Shown here in pieces: positions 7,006 to 8,585 of a DNA stretch of 8,585 nt (positions within the stretch are counted from its first letter, which is position 1; each line of letters opens with the position of its first letter). A program made the translations under genes and the position numbers. Source of the DNA: Sulfuricella sp. GTDB lineage: Bacteria > Pseudomonadota > Gammaproteobacteria > Burkholderiales > Sulfuricellaceae. Below the pieces are notes generated by a model that saw only the letters and a program-made list of their open reading frames with translations, had not been told where the DNA came from and ran no database searches. Location: the NCBI GenBank assembly GCA_019911785.1, contig JAIOJM010000284.1, positions 1 through 8,585 on the forward strand. Direction: 5' to 3'.

Positions 7006-7072
7006 CTTTTCTGGGAGCTCCGTGTCAGATGTGCCCGGATGGGCTTCAACCGGTTTCCTAATAATGATAAGT

Positions 7073-7086
7073 GGAGGTCAGTCTTG
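7073..7086 (+). promoter_or_regulatory. Strong Shine-Dalgarno deciding a TTG start for glgC
   Basis: GGAGGT (7073-7078) lies 5 bases before TTG 7084-7086. The other candidate, ATG 7039, lacks a ribosome-binding site and would add 15 residues ([15 protein letters not shown]) not seen in relatives as I remember them. TTG is therefore preferred. Confidence 0.7.
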
Positions 7087-8358
7087 CAGAAAGAATATCC
7101 ACGTTTTGTCAGCTTGTTGACGAAAAATACCGTCGCACTGATCCTCGCCGGCGGGCGCGGTTCCCGCCTGAAAATGCTGACTGAGTGGTGCGCCAAACCG
7201 GCCGTGCCGTTCGCCGGCAAGTTCCGTATCATCGATTTCCCGCTTTCCAACTGCGTCAATTCGGGTATCCGCCGCATCGGCGTCCTCACCCAGTACAAGG
7301 CGCACAGCCTGCTGCAGCACCTGCACCGCGGCTGGAGTTTCCTGCGCGGCGAATTCAACGAATTTGTCGATCTCATGCCGGCGCAGCAGCGCATCGAGGA
7401 AAGCTGGTACCGCGGCACCGCCGACGCGGTGTACCAGAACATGGACATCCTGCGCAACTACGATCCGACCTATGTCCTGATCCTGGCGGGCGATCACGTT
7501 TACAAGATGGACTACGGCGAAATGCTGGCCTTTCACGCCGCCAGCGCAGCCGACATGACGGTGGCCTGCATCGATGTGCCGATCGAGGATGCCAGGGAAT
7601 TCGGCGTGATGTCGGTGGATGACCAGCAGCGCGTGGTTGCCTTCCATGAAAAGCCGGAGCATCCGCAGCCGACTCCGGGCAACCCCGATATGGCGCTGGC
7701 GAGCATGGGTATTTACGTGTTCAACGCTGAATTTCTCTACGAGCAGCTGTTGCGCGACACCGACGACAAGAATTCCTCGCATGATTTCGGCAAGGACATC
7801 ATCCCCTATATCATGTCGCGCTATCGCGTGTTCGCCCACCGTTTTTCCGATAGTTGCGTTGCCGCGCCGGGCGAGTCGGCGTACTGGCGCGATGTGGGAA
7901 CGGTGGATGCCTATTGGGAAGCCAATATGGAGCTCACCAAGGTCACCCCCGATCTCAATTTGTACGATGATACCTGGCCGATCTGGACTTACCAGGCACA
8001 GCTGCCGCCCGCCAAGTTCGTGTTCGACGATGAGGCTCGTCGTGGCGTGGCGATGGATTCCCTGGTGTCGGGCGGCTGCATCATCAGCGGTGCGACGGTG
8101 CGCCGCTCGCTGCTGTTCTCCAATGTCTATGTCCACAGTTTTGCCGAGGTCAGCGATTCGGTCGTGTTGCCGGACGTGGATATCGGGCGCGGCGCGCGCC
8201 TGCACCGGGTGGTGGTGGACAATGGCTGCAAGATCCCGGAAGGGCTGGTCGTGGGGGAAGATCCCGAGGAGGATGCCAAGCGCTTTCACGTGACAAAAAA
8301 AGGGATCACCCTGATTACGCCCGAGATGCTCGGGCAGCAACTGCACCATGTTAGATAA
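7084..8358 (+). CDS. glgC: Glucose-1-phosphate adenylyltransferase (ADP-glucose pyrophosphorylase)
   Basis: 424 residues from TTG 7084, close to the 431 of E. coli GlgC. It makes ADP-glucose from ATP and glucose-1-phosphate (EC 2.7.7.27), the committed and allosterically controlled step of bacterial glycogen synthesis. The nucleotidyltransferase domain contains [16 protein letters not shown] (18-33), the AKPAVPF segment with K38 matching the E. coli activator-site K39, [20 protein letters not shown] (45-64), WYRGTADAV (108-116), LAGDHVY with catalytic D137, and FHEKPEHP with substrate-binding K190. The [11 protein letters not shown] and YWRDVGT motifs follow. The C-terminal left-handed beta-helix (about 300-424) includes [14 protein letters not shown] and [18 protein letters not shown]. 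One small oddity is C37 just before AKP, where E. coli has arginine. It is divergent from glgB and followed by a GH57 gene in the same direction, so it may lead an operon. Confidence 0.97.
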   Translation: MQKEYPRFVSLLTKNTVALILAGGRGSRLKMLTEWCAKPAVPFAGKFRIIDFPLSNCVNSGIRRIGVLTQYKAHSLLQHLHRGWSFLRGEFNEFVDLMPAQQRIEESWYRGTADAVYQNMDILRNYDPTYVLILAGDHVYKMDYGEMLAFHAASAADMTVACIDVPIEDAREFGVMSVDDQQRVVAFHEKPEHPQPTPGNPDMALASMGIYVFNAEFLYEQLLRDTDDKNSSHDFGKDIIPYIMSRYRVFAHRFSDSCVAAPGESAYWRDVGTVDAYWEANMELTKVTPDLNLYDDTWPIWTYQAQLPPAKFVFDDEARRGVAMDSLVSGGCIISGATVRRSLLFSNVYVHSFAEVSDSVVLPDVDIGRGARLHRVVVDNGCKIPEGLVVGEDPEEDAKRFHVTKKGITLITPEMLGQQLHHVR

Positions 8359-8362
8359 GGCA

Positions 8363-8439
8363 GGGGCTAGGGATCGGGGGCTAGGGGCTAGGCGAACACT
8401 GCGCTAACCCCTAGACCCTGATCCCTGATCCCTGATCCC
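8363..8439. repeat. Back-to-back G-quadruplex-capable repeat block
   Basis: On the plus strand, G-runs at 8363-8366, 8370-8372, 8376-8380 and 8384-8387 are separated by 3-base loops (CTA, ATC, CTA), a canonical G4 motif. On the minus strand, C-runs at 8408-8411, 8416-8418, 8423-8425, 8430-8432 and 8437-8439, spaced by 4 bases, give a second canonical G4. The two halves are also partly complementary: CTAGGGG (8381-8387) pairs with CCCCTAG (8408-8414), with GCG/CGC inside, so a cruciform or RNA hairpin is an alternative fold. It fills the 88-base glgC-GH57 gap. No T-run follows, so a simple terminator is not supported. Confidence 0.75.
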
Positions 8440-8446
8440 TGATCCT
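8416..8446 (+). repeat. Heptanucleotide tandem repeat (CCCTGAT)4 abutting the GH57 start codon
   Basis: Four perfect copies of CCCTGAT (8416-8443) plus a partial CCT end immediately at ATG 8447. The pattern recalls the short tandemly repeated heptamers described in some bacterial genomes. It occupies the whole position where a ribosome-binding site would be, and copy number could change by slippage. Confidence 0.9.
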
Positions 8447-8585
8447 ATGACTGAAAAAAAACTCCACCTGATCCTGTGCTGGCACATGCACCAGCCGGAT
8501 TACCGCAACCTGACCACGGGCGAATACATGCTGCCGTGGACCTATTTGCATGCCATGAAGGATTACTCCGACATGGCCCATCACC
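8447..8585 (+). CDS. Glycoside hydrolase family 57 protein (partial, N-terminus only)
   Basis: Only the first 46 residues are in the window. After MTEKK they read [15 protein letters not shown], then [20 protein letters not shown]. The WHMHQP motif matches conserved region 1 of GH57, and the following PW..LHA.KDY.DM pattern is typical of GH57 alpha-amylase or amylopullulanase-like proteins found beside glycogen genes. GH57 enzymes act on alpha-glucans as amylases, 4-alpha-glucanotransferases or branching enzymes; which one cannot be decided from this fragment. ATG 8447 is the only reasonable start, because an in-frame TGA lies at 8426-8428. No Shine-Dalgarno is present: the heptamer repeat runs right up to the start codon. 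It follows glgC by 88 bases in the same orientation. Confidence 0.88.
   Translation, partial: MTEKKLHLILCWHMHQPDYRNLTTGEYMLPWTYLHAMKDYSDMAHH

Noticed and set aside
6979..7083. Longer GlgC from TTG 6979 or ATG 7039
   Set aside because: The extended -10 box at 6997-7005 lies inside the first extension, and neither start has a Shine-Dalgarno, whereas TTG 7084 has GGAGGT at good spacing.
7078..8349. 423-codon open frame on the minus strand, antisense to glgC
   Set aside because: It is fully covered by glgC on the other strand and has histidine- and isoleucine-rich text without conserved motifs.
8381..8414. Intrinsic terminator after glgC
   Set aside because: A CTAGGGG/CCCCTAG stem can form, but it is followed by GACCCTGAT repeats rather than a T-run, so the block is described as a G-quadruplex-capable repeat instead.

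Overview
This window is a GC-rich, tightly packed chromosomal segment from a Gram-negative proteobacterium. Gene styles (ECF sigma with membrane anti-sigma, E. coli-type GlgB, GlgC and Pgi, REP-type palindromes, DsrE-family proteins) suggest a betaproteobacterium, perhaps a sulfur- or iron-oxidising lineage of the Nitrosomonadales. That taxonomic guess is inference from family resemblance only.

Left region (1-1895): a divergent regulatory module. On the minus strand is a secreted DsrE-family protein, cut by the window edge. On the plus strand is an ECF sigma factor translationally coupled (ATGA overlap) to a single-pass membrane protein. That protein has an anti-sigma-like N-terminus and a C-terminal periplasmic domain that is itself DsrE-like. 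The two transcription units share a 186-bp intergenic region holding two outward-facing copies of the same bipartite motif, TGGAATA-N16-CGTC, which has the form of an ECF promoter. I read this as a self-regulating sigma/anti-sigma circuit in which a DsrE fold senses and a second DsrE fold is an output. It is the most interesting part of the window.

Middle region (1896-4751): a 22-codon ORF that looks like the first codons of a lost 6-phosphogluconate dehydrogenase gene (gnd) sits 4 bp ahead of pgl (6-phosphogluconolactonase). pgl converges on pgi (glucose-6-phosphate isomerase, minus strand), and a perfect 27-bp inverted pair of REP-like units lies between them. A 125-bp MITE-like palindrome with octamer repeats lies between pgi and glgB.

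Right region (4752-8585): glycogen genes. glgB (branching enzyme, minus strand) and glgC (ADP-glucose pyrophosphorylase, plus strand) diverge from a 163-bp promoter region. glgC is followed by a repeat block with canonical G-quadruplex motifs on both strands, then by the start of a GH57 family glycoside hydrolase truncated at the window edge. Together pgl, pgi, glgB, glgC and the GH57 gene sit around the glucose-6-phosphate node: oxidation towards 6-phosphogluconate, interconversion with fructose-6-phosphate, and storage or remodelling of alpha-glucan. No RNA genes, CRISPR arrays or transposase genes were seen.
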